Positions 17,491-25,982 of a stretch of 64,000 bases of DNA are shown in pieces. Source of the DNA: Alphaproteobacteria bacterium (GTDB lineage: Bacteria; Pseudomonadota; Alphaproteobacteria; Rhizobiales; Rhizobiaceae). The translations under genes were made by a program, and so were the position numbers. A model generated the notes under the pieces. That model had not been told where the DNA came from. It saw only the letters and a list, made by a program, of their open reading frames with translations, and made no database searches. Where the stretch lies: assembly GCA_018823835.1 (NCBI GenBank), contig JAHJHT010000013.1, forward strand, positions 372,001-436,000, in the 5' to 3' direction. Position 1 is the first letter of the stretch. The number at the start of each line of letters is the position of its first letter.

Positions 17491-17857
17491 AGCTCGCGCG
17501 GCTCCGGGCGAGGATGAAATACAGTCTCTCGCTCGAAAAATCCCTTCTGGATCATGGCTTGGCGAGTGTTGGCATGCCCGCTTCATCCACGCCCCCAAAC
17601 CCTCCCGCATAATGCCCTCATCTCCTGTACGGGAACGCGGGGTCGCGAACCGGGCGAGCGTGGCAGGGGACGGCGCCGGGTGGCTGCGCGAAACGGTGGC
17701 GCGGTTGGACATTGTCATCCTCACACCCGGGCCCTGGCCGAGGCATGTGCGTGAAACTCGTTGCTCCCTGCGGCAAGGCAAGAACGTCGGCGGGGCGCAG
17801 AAGCTGCGCCACGTACTAATATCTGAGAGGCCCGGCCCTGCGCCCCGCTTCCCGACT

Positions 17858-17892
17858 ATCCTTCGACCCTCATCCCGAGCCCGTCGAAGGAT
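17858..17892. repeat. 10-bp perfect inverted repeat
   Basis: ATCCTTCGAC (17858-17867) and GTCGAAGGAT (17883-17892) are exact inverted copies with a 15-nt spacer. No T-run follows. It may be part of a second short palindromic repeat family. Confidence 0.45.
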
Positions 17893-18049
17893 CAATGGCC
17901 AGACCGGATTCGGGGCGTGGCAAGGAGGTCGCGCGCCTATTGCCCAGCCGGACTTTGAACGGAAAAATGCCGGCCCGCCACGGCCCCCGTCTTGAAACCT
18001 GCCGGGATGCGGTTTACCCCCTCAGCCCACAGTCAGGGAACCGTCTCAC

Positions 18050-19387
18050 ATGCTCGACATCAAATGGATCCGCGACAATCCCACGGCTCTCGCCGAAGCC
18101 CTGGTGAAGCGGCAATGGTCCAGTAACGAGGCGCAGGCCAAGGTTGACGAACTCGTTGCGCTCGACGAGGACCGGCGCGCCCATCTCGGCAAGCTGCAGG
18201 AGCGCCAGGAGCGCCGCAACGCTGCCTCCAAGGAGATCGGCAACGCCATGCGGTCGGGCGATTCCGCGCTGGCCGAGACGCTCAAGGCCGAGGTCGGCGA
18301 GATCAAGTCCTTCCTGCAGGGCGCCGAGGCCATGGAGCGCGAGCTCGATGCGAAGCTCGAGGGCGCGCTGGCCGAATTGCCCAACATTCCCGCCGCCGAC
18401 GTGCCGGTCGGCGCGGACGAGAAGGACAATGTGCTGAAGCACAAGGTCGGCAAGACGCCCGAACGTCCCAACTGGGTCAAGGAGCACTACGAGATCGGCG
18501 AGGCGCTCGGCCAGATGGACTTCGAGCGCGCCGCGAAGCTCTCGGGCAGCCGCTTCACCGTGCTCAAGGGCCAGCTTGCGCGGCTCGAACGTGCGCTCGG
18601 CCAGTTCATGCTCGACCTGCACACGACCGAGCACGGCTACGAGGAAGTGCAGGTGCCGCTGATGGTTCGCGACGAGGCGATGTTCGGAACGGGTCAGTTG
18701 CCGAAGTTTGCCGAGGACCTCTACCTTGCGGCCGGCACGCCGACCGTTGCAGGAGAGCCGTGGGAGCCGGATAGCGACCGCCGCTGGCTGATCCCCACCG
18801 CCGAGGTGCCGCTCACCAACCTCGTGCGCGAGGAAATCACCGCGCATGAAAAGCTGCCGCTGCGCTTCACCGCGCTGTCGCCCTGTTTCCGCTCGGAAGC
18901 CGGCTCTGCCGGGCGCGACACGCGCGGCATGCTGCGCCAGCACCAGTTCTACAAGGTCGAGCTGGTGTCGATCACCGACCAGGAAAGCTCGATTGCCGAG
19001 CACGAGCGCATGACCGAGTGCGCCGAGGAAGTGCTGAAGCGGCTCGAACTGCCGTTCCGCACCATGACGCTGTGCACCGGCGACATGGGTTTCGGCGCGC
19101 AGAAGACCTACGACATCGAGGTCTGGCTGCCCGGCCAGAACGCCTACCGCGAGATCTCGTCCTGCTCGGTCTGCGGCGATTTCCAGGCCCGCCGCATGAA
19201 TGCCCGCTACAAGGACAAGAGCGGCAAGGGCAATCTCTTTGTCCACACGCTCAACGGTTCGGGTACGGCGGTCGGCCGCGCGCTGATCGCGGTGATGGAA
19301 AACTACCAGCAGGAAGACGGCAGCGTCATGATTCCTGAAGCTTTGAAGCCCTATATGGGCGGCCTGACCAAGATCGAGGTTCGATAA
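18050..19387 (+). CDS. serS: Seryl-tRNA synthetase
   Basis: 445 residues. The N-terminal ~110 form the long antiparallel coiled-coil arm that reaches the tRNA variable arm. The class II core follows: [12 protein letters not shown], motif 2 [28 protein letters not shown] and motif 3 [20 protein letters not shown]. It charges tRNA-Ser, and tRNA-Sec where that exists. Only 7 bp separate its stop from surE, so serS-surE-pcm is likely one transcript. Confidence 0.96.
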   Translation: MLDIKWIRDNPTALAEALVKRQWSSNEAQAKVDELVALDEDRRAHLGKLQERQERRNAASKEIGNAMRSGDSALAETLKAEVGEIKSFLQGAEAMERELDAKLEGALAELPNIPAADVPVGADEKDNVLKHKVGKTPERPNWVKEHYEIGEALGQMDFERAAKLSGSRFTVLKGQLARLERALGQFMLDLHTTEHGYEEVQVPLMVRDEAMFGTGQLPKFAEDLYLAAGTPTVAGEPWEPDSDRRWLIPTAEVPLTNLVREEITAHEKLPLRFTALSPCFRSEAGSAGRDTRGMLRQHQFYKVELVSITDQESSIAEHERMTECAEEVLKRLELPFRTMTLCTGDMGFGAQKTYDIEVWLPGQNAYREISSCSVCGDFQARRMNARYKDKSGKGNLFVHTLNGSGTAVGRALIAVMENYQQEDGSVMIPEALKPYMGGLTKIEVR

Positions 19388-19394
19388 GCCGGCG

Positions 19395-20153
19395 ATGCGC
19401 ATTCTTCTCACCAATGACGACGGCATCCACGCCGAGGGGCTCGCCTGCCTCGAGCGTATCGCGCGTACCATCTCCGACGACGTCTGGATCGTCGCGCCGG
19501 AAACCGACCAGTCGGGCTTTGCCCATTCGCTTTCGCTGTCGCAGCCGCTGCGGCTGCGCGAGATCGACGAGAAGAAGTTCGCGCTGAGCGGAACGCCGAC
19601 CGATTGCGTCATCATGGGCGTGCGCCGCCTGCTGCCCGAGCCGCCGGACCTGATCCTGTCAGGCGTCAATTCGGGCTCCAACATCGCCGACGACGTGACC
19701 TATTCGGGCACGGTTGCCGGCGCCCTGGAAGGCACGCTGCTCGGCATCCGCTCGATGGCGCTGAGCCAGGCCTATTCGGTCGAGAACAAGAAGCGCGTCG
19801 TTCCTTACGCGACCAGCGAGGCGCTGGCGCCGGCACTGATCGACAGGCTGCTGTCGATCGACCTGCCGGCAGGTGTCTTCCTCAACCTCAATTTCCCCAA
19901 CACGGCGGCCGCCGACGTCAAGGGCACGCGGGTAACCGCGCAGGGCAAGCTCGCCTACAATCTCGGCGTCGAGGAACGCGCAGACGGCCGCAACCTGCCT
20001 TACTACTGGCTGCGCTTCGGGCGCGACGAAACGGAACTGCGCGAGGGCACCGACCTGCATGCGGTGAAATCGGGCTACGTTTCGGTGACGCCGCTGAAGC
20101 TCGACCTCACGGCGCATGAATTGCACGACCAACTGACGAAGGCGCTTGCATGA
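19395..20153 (+). CDS. surE: 5'/3'-nucleotidase SurE
   Basis: 252 residues. The N-terminal [13 protein letters not shown] carries the Asp-Asp metal pair, and the [22 protein letters not shown] block supplies the Asn and the rest of the active site. SurE is a metal-dependent phosphatase of nucleoside monophosphates, linked to stationary-phase survival. Its stop overlaps the pcm start (ATGA). The surE-pcm-nlpD order is the same as in E. coli. Confidence 0.95.
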   Translation: MRILLTNDDGIHAEGLACLERIARTISDDVWIVAPETDQSGFAHSLSLSQPLRLREIDEKKFALSGTPTDCVIMGVRRLLPEPPDLILSGVNSGSNIADDVTYSGTVAGALEGTLLGIRSMALSQAYSVENKKRVVPYATSEALAPALIDRLLSIDLPAGVFLNLNFPNTAAADVKGTRVTAQGKLAYNLGVEERADGRNLPYYWLRFGRDETELREGTDLHAVKSGYVSVTPLKLDLTAHELHDQLTKALA

Positions 20154-20797
20154 CACTCGACGGCCGCGAAGGATTTGCCGCGTTCCTGCTGCGCCTGCGC
20201 GGCAAGGGCATCGTCGGCAAGGAACTGATCGCCGCCTTCGAGGCGACGCCGCGCGGCGACTTCGTTCCCGAGCGCTGGCAGGAGGCCGCCTGGGCCGAAG
20301 GCATGGTGCCGATCGAATGCGGCGAGGCGATCGAGGGCGCGGACCTGCAGGCGCAGGTGGTGCATGCGCTGGCCATCGAACCCGGTCACCGGGTGCTGGA
20401 GATCGGCGCCGGTTCCGGCTACACGGCCGCCGTGATGGCCCGGCTCGCCGCGCGCGTGGTCACGGTCGAGCGCTTCAAGACGCTGACCGAACAGGCGCGC
20501 CGCCGCTTCGAGGCACTCGGCCTCACCAACGTCTTCGTGCGCCAGGCAGACGGTGCGGGCGGCCTTGCGATGGAGGGACCCTTCGACCGCATCATCGTGT
20601 GGGCGGCCTATGAAAGCCTGCCACGCAACTTCGTCGACCAGCTATCGAGCGGCGGCATCATGATCGCGCCGATCGGTCCCGCCGAGGGCGAACAGGTGCT
20701 TACCAAGCTGACCAAGGTCGGCAGCCGCTTCGAGCGCGAGGAGATCGGAATCGTTCGTCTGCAGCCGATCGCCAGCGGCATTGCCGCAGCCATCTGA
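20150..20797 (+). CDS. pcm: Protein-L-isoaspartate O-methyltransferase
   Basis: 215 residues. The SAM-binding motif I reads [16 protein letters not shown], with a downstream VVTVERF and the [11 protein letters not shown] post-motif. It methylates isoaspartyl residues in aged proteins so that they can reform normal aspartate. It starts inside the surE stop codon and is presumably coupled to it. Confidence 0.93.
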   Translation: MTLDGREGFAAFLLRLRGKGIVGKELIAAFEATPRGDFVPERWQEAAWAEGMVPIECGEAIEGADLQAQVVHALAIEPGHRVLEIGAGSGYTAAVMARLAARVVTVERFKTLTEQARRRFEALGLTNVFVRQADGAGGLAMEGPFDRIIVWAAYESLPRNFVDQLSSGGIMIAPIGPAEGEQVLTKLTKVGSRFEREEIGIVRLQPIASGIAAAI

Positions 20798-20904
20798 ATC
20801 AATCCTCAATAAAGTTCGCATTAAATCCGCTGCCTTAACCGACAAGTAAGATTAACGCGCTTTAATCATGCCAGTTGTGTTTCGAGTATGTGCGGGTTGG
20901 TGCC
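20798..20904 (+). promoter_or_regulatory. AT-rich upstream region of the nlpD-like gene with four TTAA boxes
   Basis: This is a noticeably AT-rich gap in a GC-rich window. TTAA occurs at 20821, 20835, 20852 and 20862. CtrA, the alphaproteobacterial cell-cycle regulator, binds TTAA-N7-TTAA. The spacings here (10, 13 and 6 nt) do not match it exactly, so the link is only suggestive. A promoter for the following gene is likely here. Confidence 0.3.
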
Positions 20905-22371
20905 ATGCAATTCAGTGTTTTACGTCGTAATGGACGCATCTTGTCGCGTGGTGCAGCGGTCCTGGTGATCGCGGGTGTCGCCTCCGGATGCAGTTCCCAG
21001 GTGGCCCGCTTCAATGGCGGCAGCGGGGTCGACGGCATCTTTACCGCCTCGACGCCCAACCAGCGCGCAATCATCCCGCAGAACGGCACCCAGCCTTATC
21101 CGGCCGATACGCAGCCGATCGCCGCAGCGCCGGTAGACGGGACCTATTCGGGTTCGGTCAGCCGCGGCGCCCTGGCGCCAGTGTCGACTTCATCCGCCAG
21201 CCAGCAGTCATCCGAGCCGATGCGTGTCGCGTCGGCCCCGGCCATGGCGCCGGTCGAGGATTACCGCGACCAGGCTCCCGCCGTAAGGCAGGAAGCGCCG
21301 ATCCAGCACGAAACCAAGGGCTGGTCGAACGCCGGCGGCACTCGCGTTACCGTGAAGTCGGGCGAGACCGTCTACAACCTGTCGCGCCGCTTCGGCGTTC
21401 CGGCCGACGTCATCATGCAGGCCAACGGGATCTCCGAGTCGGACGGCCTGAAGGCCGGCTCGACGGTGCTCATCCCGACCTACGTCTATTCCAAGAAGGC
21501 GCCGGTCTCGTCGCCCGACAGCAATCCCAAGACCGCCAATGCGAGCTCCTCGCGTGGCGATAAGAAGCCCAGCCAGCCCGACAAGCAGGGCGAGACGGTT
21601 GCCGTGCTGCCGCAGCAGCCGAAGCCGCGACAGGGTGATTCAACACCGTCGACGTCGAATACGGACGGCAGCCAGGCGAAAGCCGGCGGATCGGGCACCT
21701 ATACCGTCCAGTCCGGCGACACGCTGTCCAGGATCGCGCGCAATACCGGCGTCAGCGTTTCCGACATCAAGCAGGCCAACGGGATGAACGACGGCTTCAT
21801 CCGCATCGGGCAGACGCTCAAGATCCCGTCAGGCGGCGGTTCGACCCGCGTCGTCAGCGCGGCACCGGCCAAGACCGATCCGGTCACGACGGCCACCACC
21901 GCGCCTGCGAAGACCGAAAACGTCGCTTCCTATACGCCGCCGAAGAAGACCGAGAAGGTCATCGAGCAGGCCGACGAGACCGCGCCCGACGCAACCGGCA
22001 TCGGCCGCATGCGCTGGCCCGTGCGCGGCCGCGTCATCTCCAGGTATGGCAATGGCGGCGGCAAGTCGAACGACGGCATCGACATCCTGGTGCCGGAAGG
22101 CACGCCGGTGAAGGCTGCCGAGAACGGCGTCGTCATCTATGCCGGCGACGGGCTAAAGGAATTCGGCAACACGGTTCTCGTCCGCCACGAGGACGGTCTG
22201 GTCACCGTCTACGGCCATGCCAGCGAGCTCAAGGTGGCGCGCGGCGAGAAGGTCAAGCGCGGCCAGGAGATCGCGGTCTCGGGCATGAGCGGCACCACCG
22301 ACGCGCCGAAGCTGCACTTCGAGGTGCGCAAGAACTCGGCGCCGGTCGATCCGTCCACCTATCTCGAATAG
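20905..22371 (+). CDS. nlpD: NlpD-like lipoprotein: two LysM domains and a degenerate M23 (LytM) domain
   Basis: 488 residues. A lipoprotein signal ends at VASGC29. Two LysM peptidoglycan-binding domains follow (about 147-193 and 268-312), then a linker rich in Thr, Pro and Lys and a C-terminal LytM/M23 domain (about 370-488). Of the zinc ligands, Asp393 and His471 remain and His438 is present, but the first His of the HxGxD motif is Asn389, as in E. coli NlpD. It therefore probably activates cell-wall amidases at division rather than cutting peptidoglycan itself. ATG 20905 gives the proper signal peptide. Position after surE-pcm agrees with NlpD. Confidence 0.88.
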   Translation: MQFSVLRRNGRILSRGAAVLVIAGVASGCSSQVARFNGGSGVDGIFTASTPNQRAIIPQNGTQPYPADTQPIAAAPVDGTYSGSVSRGALAPVSTSSASQQSSEPMRVASAPAMAPVEDYRDQAPAVRQEAPIQHETKGWSNAGGTRVTVKSGETVYNLSRRFGVPADVIMQANGISESDGLKAGSTVLIPTYVYSKKAPVSSPDSNPKTANASSSRGDKKPSQPDKQGETVAVLPQQPKPRQGDSTPSTSNTDGSQAKAGGSGTYTVQSGDTLSRIARNTGVSVSDIKQANGMNDGFIRIGQTLKIPSGGGSTRVVSAAPAKTDPVTTATTAPAKTENVASYTPPKKTEKVIEQADETAPDATGIGRMRWPVRGRVISRYGNGGGKSNDGIDILVPEGTPVKAAENGVVIYAGDGLKEFGNTVLVRHEDGLVTVYGHASELKVARGEKVKRGQEIAVSGMSGTTDAPKLHFEVRKNSAPVDPSTYLE

Positions 22372-22421
22372 AACTAGAAAAGAATGTGGACCGCCTGACC
22401 TCCAGTCCGGTCTGCCCGCTT

Positions 22422-22446
22422 GGCCCGCTCCCGCAAGGGGCGGGCC
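22422..22446. terminator. GC-rich hairpin between convergent nlpD and the ABC importer operon
   Basis: GGCCCGC-T-CCC / GGG-GCGGGCC with a GCAA loop and one bulged T, in the 95-bp gap between the two convergent stops. It is followed by CTTTCAGTT on the + strand, so termination there is plausible but not textbook. Confidence 0.5.
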
Positions 22447-22466
22447 CTTTCAGTTGGGGCGTGCTT

Positions 22467-24089
22467 TCAACCCTGTTCCTGCATGCGGTGCGCAATCGCC
22501 CGGTGCAGGTCCGGGGCCGCGTCGACCAATGCTCTTGCAGCCGCCGATTGCGGGCTGGACAGCACGTCGCCGGTCTTGCCGGTTTCGACGATCCTGCCTT
22601 CGTCCATCACCATCACCTCGTCGGTAATGGCGCGTGCGACCGTCAGGTCGTGGGTAATGAACAGGAAGGCGATGCCGAGCCTGCTGTTGAGGTCGGCCAG
22701 GAGATCGAGGATCTGCGCCCGGATCGACACGTCGAGGGCCGAAACCGGTTCATCGGCGACGATCAGCTTCGGCCGGGTGATGACGGCGCGGGCGATCGAC
22801 AGGCGCTGGCGCTGGCCGCCCGAAAACTCGTGCGGGTACTTGTCCATGTCGCCGGGCTGCAGGCCGACCTCGTGCAGCGCGGCTGCCACCCGCTCGCGCC
22901 GCTCGCCGGCCGTCGGCCGCTTGTCGAGCAGGTGCAGCGGTTCGGCGACCAGCCGCTCGATCTTCTGGCGCGGGTCGAAGGAGCCGTAGGGGTCTTGGAA
23001 GATCACCTGCATGTCGCGCCGCGCCGGGCGCAGCGCCGCCTGGTCGCGGCCGGTAATCTCGTCGCCGCGAAAGGAAATCGTTCCGGCGGTCGGCTTGTCG
23101 AGCGCCAGGATGATGCGGGCAAGCGTCGACTTGCCGCAGCCCGAGCGGCCGACCAGCGCCACGGACTGCGCCGGCGCCATGGCGAAGGAAACATCATCGA
23201 CCGCGCGGAACGGCCTTGGCCGGTGGAACAGCGAGTCGCGGCGCACGGGATAGTCGCGCGTGATGCCCTTCACCTCGAGCAGCGGCCCTGCTTCGACGGC
23301 ACGATGCATTCGCGTGCGCTCCGGCACGTGCATGGAGGCCATGGCGAGCTGGCGCGTGTAGGGATGCACCTGAGCCGACAGGGTTTCGGCAGTGTCGCCG
23401 GCCTCCATCACCTCGCCATTGCGCAGTATGGTGATGCGATCGGCCATCTCGGTGACCACGGCAAGGTCGTGCGAGATGAGGAGCAAGCCCATGCGGTTTT
23501 CGTCCACGAGGTCGCGCAGCAGATCGAGGATTTGGGCCTGCAGCACGACGTCGAGTGCGGTGGTCGGCTCGTCGGCAATCAGCAGCTTCGGCTTCAGCGC
23601 GCAGGCGATGGCGATGACGACGCGCTGGCGCTGGCCGCCCGACAGTTCGTGCGGGTATCGCGACAGCGGAAACCGCTCGGCCGGCAGTCCGACGCGTTCC
23701 AGCATCCTCTGCGCCAGCGTCTCGGCGTCCTTGCGGTTGGAGCCGGTGTGCCAGCGTATGCCTTCCGCAACCTGCTCGCCGATGGTCTTCAGCGGGTTCA
23801 GTGCCGTCATCGGTTCCTGGAACACCATGCCGATGTCGTCGCCGCGCAGCGCGCACATGCGCTCTTCCGACGCCGAAAGCAGCTCGGCCCCGTCGAAGCG
23901 CACACTGCCCGTTGCCCGCGCCGCCTCGGGCAGCAATTGCATGATCGTCAGCGCCGTCATCGACTTGCCGGAACCGGATTCGCCGACCAGCCCCATCACC
24001 TGGCCTGCCTCGAGCGCGAGGTCGACGTTCTTGAGGATCGGCAGCGTGCCGATGTCGAGCGACAGCTTTTCGATCTCGAGCAGGCTCAT
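22467..24089 (-). CDS. Fused dual ATP-binding protein of an oligopeptide-type ABC importer (OppD-OppF fusion)
   Basis: 540 residues with two complete ABC ATPase domains. The first (about 5-260) has Walker A GESGSGKS and signature LSGGQRQR; the second (about 280-540) has GRSGCGKS and FSGGQRQR. Walker B and switch His are present in both. Such fusions power dipeptide/oligopeptide (and glutathione- or nickel-type) importers. The start at ATG 24089 overlaps the upstream permease stop (ATGA). It is the last gene of a five-gene minus-strand run. Confidence 0.92.
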   Translation of the reverse strand: MSLLEIEKLSLDIGTLPILKNVDLALEAGQVMGLVGESGSGKSMTALTIMQLLPEAARATGSVRFDGAELLSASEERMCALRGDDIGMVFQEPMTALNPLKTIGEQVAEGIRWHTGSNRKDAETLAQRMLERVGLPAERFPLSRYPHELSGGQRQRVVIAIACALKPKLLIADEPTTALDVVLQAQILDLLRDLVDENRMGLLLISHDLAVVTEMADRITILRNGEVMEAGDTAETLSAQVHPYTRQLAMASMHVPERTRMHRAVEAGPLLEVKGITRDYPVRRDSLFHRPRPFRAVDDVSFAMAPAQSVALVGRSGCGKSTLARIILALDKPTAGTISFRGDEITGRDQAALRPARRDMQVIFQDPYGSFDPRQKIERLVAEPLHLLDKRPTAGERRERVAAALHEVGLQPGDMDKYPHEFSGGQRQRLSIARAVITRPKLIVADEPVSALDVSIRAQILDLLADLNSRLGIAFLFITHDLTVARAITDEVMVMDEGRIVETGKTGDVLSSPQSAAARALVDAAPDLHRAIAHRMQEQG

Positions 24090-24952
24090 GGCCGCCGCCT
24101 GAGTTTCGGGTCGAGCGTGTCGCTGATGCCGTCGCCGATCAGGTTGAGGCCGAGAACGGTGACGACAATCGCCATGCCGGGCACGATCGCCAAATAGGGC
24201 GCCACGATCATGCGCGTCTGGGCGTCGAACAGCATGCGGCCCCAGCTCGGCATCGGCGGCTGCGCGCCGAGCCCGACATAGGACAGCCCGGCCTCGGCCA
24301 GAATGCCGAGCGCGAACTGGATGGTACCCTGGACGAGCAGCAGGTTGGCGATGTTGGGCAGGATGTGCTCGACGGTAATCAGCGCCTTGCCCTTGCCGGC
24401 GGCGCGCGACGCCAGGATGAACTCGCGCGGCCACAGCGCCAGAGCGCCGGCGCGCGAGACGCGGGCGAAGACCGGGATGTTGAAGATGCCGATGGCGATG
24501 ATGGCGTTGACGGAGCCCGGGCCGAAGACGGCGGTGATCATAATTGCCGACAGCAGAGCCGGGAAGGCGAAGACGAGGTCGTTGAAACGCATCAGCACCT
24601 CGTCGACGATGCCGCCGCGTGCCGCGGCCCAGCAGCCGAGCGGAACGCCGATGCCCATGCCGATGCCGACCGCCACCAGCGCCACCGCAATCGAGTTGCG
24701 CGCGCCGACCATGATCATCGACAGCATGTCGCGGCCAAAATGGTCGGTGCCGAGCCAGTGCGCGGAAGAGGGCGGCTGCATGCGGTCGGCAACGATCAAC
24801 TTGGTGACGTCGTAGGGCGTCCAGAAAAAGGAAACCAATGCCATTGCCGCGACGATCGCCGTGACGGCGAAGCCTATGGCGAAGGACCGGTTGCGGAAGG
24901 CGCGGGCGAGGAAGCCGGAGGACGCTGGGGCGGAAGCGGCTGGGTTGCTCAT
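24086..24952 (-). CDS. Peptide-type ABC transporter permease (DppC/OppC family)
   Basis: 288 residues. An N-terminal membrane segment and OppC-N-type leader (about 20-75) is followed by a BPD_transp_1 domain with WLGTDHFGRDMLSMIMVGARNS and the EAA-type loop ASRAAGKGKALITVEHILPN. It overlaps both neighbours by 4 bp, so the three transport genes are tightly coupled. It forms the heterodimeric channel with the permease at 24949-25896. Confidence 0.92.
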   Translation of the reverse strand: MSNPAASAPASSGFLARAFRNRSFAIGFAVTAIVAAMALVSFFWTPYDVTKLIVADRMQPPSSAHWLGTDHFGRDMLSMIMVGARNSIAVALVAVGIGMGIGVPLGCWAAARGGIVDEVLMRFNDLVFAFPALLSAIMITAVFGPGSVNAIIAIGIFNIPVFARVSRAGALALWPREFILASRAAGKGKALITVEHILPNIANLLLVQGTIQFALGILAEAGLSYVGLGAQPPMPSWGRMLFDAQTRMIVAPYLAIVPGMAIVVTVLGLNLIGDGISDTLDPKLRRRP

Positions 24953-25896
24953 GTCCGGTGCCTCAGCCGCGGGTCGACGATGGCGTAGGACAGGTCGACG
25001 AGAAGATTGACGACGATCACGGTGGCGACCAGCAGCATGACGACGCCCTCGACCACGATCAGGTCACGCTGGTTGATCGCCTGGAAGACCAGGCGGCCGA
25101 GCCCGGGCAGGTAGAAGACGTTCTCGATGATGATCGTGCCGGCAAGCAGGAAGGCGAACTGCAGGCCCATGATGGTCACGACCGGCAGCATGGCGTTGCG
25201 CAGCGCGTGGCGCCACAGCACCGTGCGCCTGGGCAGGCCCTTGGCGCGCGCGGTGCGGATGAAGTCCTCGCCAAGCACGTCGAGCAGGGCGGAGCGGGTG
25301 ACGCGCGCGAGGATCGCAGCCTGGGGCAGGGCGAGCGCCACGGCCGGCAGGATCAGGGCCTTGAGCGCCGGCCACAGGCCCGCGCCCCAGCCCGGAAAGC
25401 CGCCCGCCGGCACCAGCCGCAGCCAGACCGCGAAGACATAGACGAGCAGCAGCGCAAACCAGAAATTCGGCACGGCGACGCCGAGCTGCGAGGCGCCCAT
25501 GGCAACGGTGTCTGCCGGACGACCGCGGCGGGCTGCCGAAAAGACGCCTACCGGAATGGCGATCGCGGTCGACAGCGCCAGCGCGATGAGCGCCAGCGGC
25601 AGCGAAACTGCCGAGCGCTCGCGGATCAGTTCGATGACGGGGACCGAATAGGTGTAGGAGCGCCCGAAGTCGAGACTCAGGAGCCCGCCGGTCCAGGTGA
25701 GGTAGCGCATGACGATGCCCTGGTTCAGCCCGAGCTCGTTGCGCAGCGCCAAGACGGCGTCCTCGGTGGCGTTCATGCCGAGCATCAGCCGGGCCGGGTC
25801 GCCGGGCAGGATCTCCAGCACGGCGAAGACGACGACCGAGGCGACGACCAGAGTCGCCAGGCCGATCAGCAGGCGTTTGGCGAGATAGGCGGTCAT
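24949..25896 (-). CDS. Peptide-type ABC transporter permease (DppB/OppB family)
   Basis: 315 residues. The N-terminus (LAKRLLIGLATLVVASVVVF) and the ILPGDPARLMLG motif are typical of DppB/OppB, and FIRTARAKGLPRRTVLWRHALRNA is the cytoplasmic EAA loop that docks the ATPase. About six membrane segments. It lies 86 bp downstream of the binding-protein gene, and a stable hairpin sits in the gap. Confidence 0.92.
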   Translation of the reverse strand: MTAYLAKRLLIGLATLVVASVVVFAVLEILPGDPARLMLGMNATEDAVLALRNELGLNQGIVMRYLTWTGGLLSLDFGRSYTYSVPVIELIRERSAVSLPLALIALALSTAIAIPVGVFSAARRGRPADTVAMGASQLGVAVPNFWFALLLVYVFAVWLRLVPAGGFPGWGAGLWPALKALILPAVALALPQAAILARVTRSALLDVLGEDFIRTARAKGLPRRTVLWRHALRNAMLPVVTIMGLQFAFLLAGTIIIENVFYLPGLGRLVFQAINQRDLIVVEGVVMLLVATVIVVNLLVDLSYAIVDPRLRHRT

Positions 25897-25912
25897 GGGC
25901 AGGGCAGCGGCG

Positions 25913-25935
25913 CCGGGGCGGGATCTGCGCCCCGG
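25913..25935 (-). other. Intercistronic stem-loop between binding protein and permease genes
   Basis: CCGGGGCG (25913-25920) pairs with CGCCCCGG (25928-25935) over a 7-nt loop. It lies after the binding-protein stop and before the first permease, where ABC operons often carry a hairpin that protects or enriches the binding-protein message. No T-run is present, so it is not an intrinsic terminator. Confidence 0.5.
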
Positions 25936-25982
25936 GGCCGCAGCTCAGCGAAAGGACGCAAATCCGTGCCGCCGGACGGTGT

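Larger units (their letters stand above)
17142..18049. other. Gene-free stretch with dispersed repeats between tatC and serS
   Basis: Some 900 bp without a convincing gene. Short open frames exist, but none has a good ribosome site or protein-like composition, and their residues are Arg/Pro-rich as in random GC-rich DNA. The first 350 bp contain three related copies of a ~50-65 bp element, and a separate 10-bp inverted repeat lies at 17858-17892. The last ~50 bp before serS should hold its translation signals; no strong promoter is obvious. Confidence 0.7.

Noticed and set aside
17612..17995. A 127-codon frame in the tatC-serS gap
   Set aside because: Arg/Pro/Gly-rich with no ribosome site, and it runs through the 17858-17892 repeat; composition matches random GC-rich DNA.
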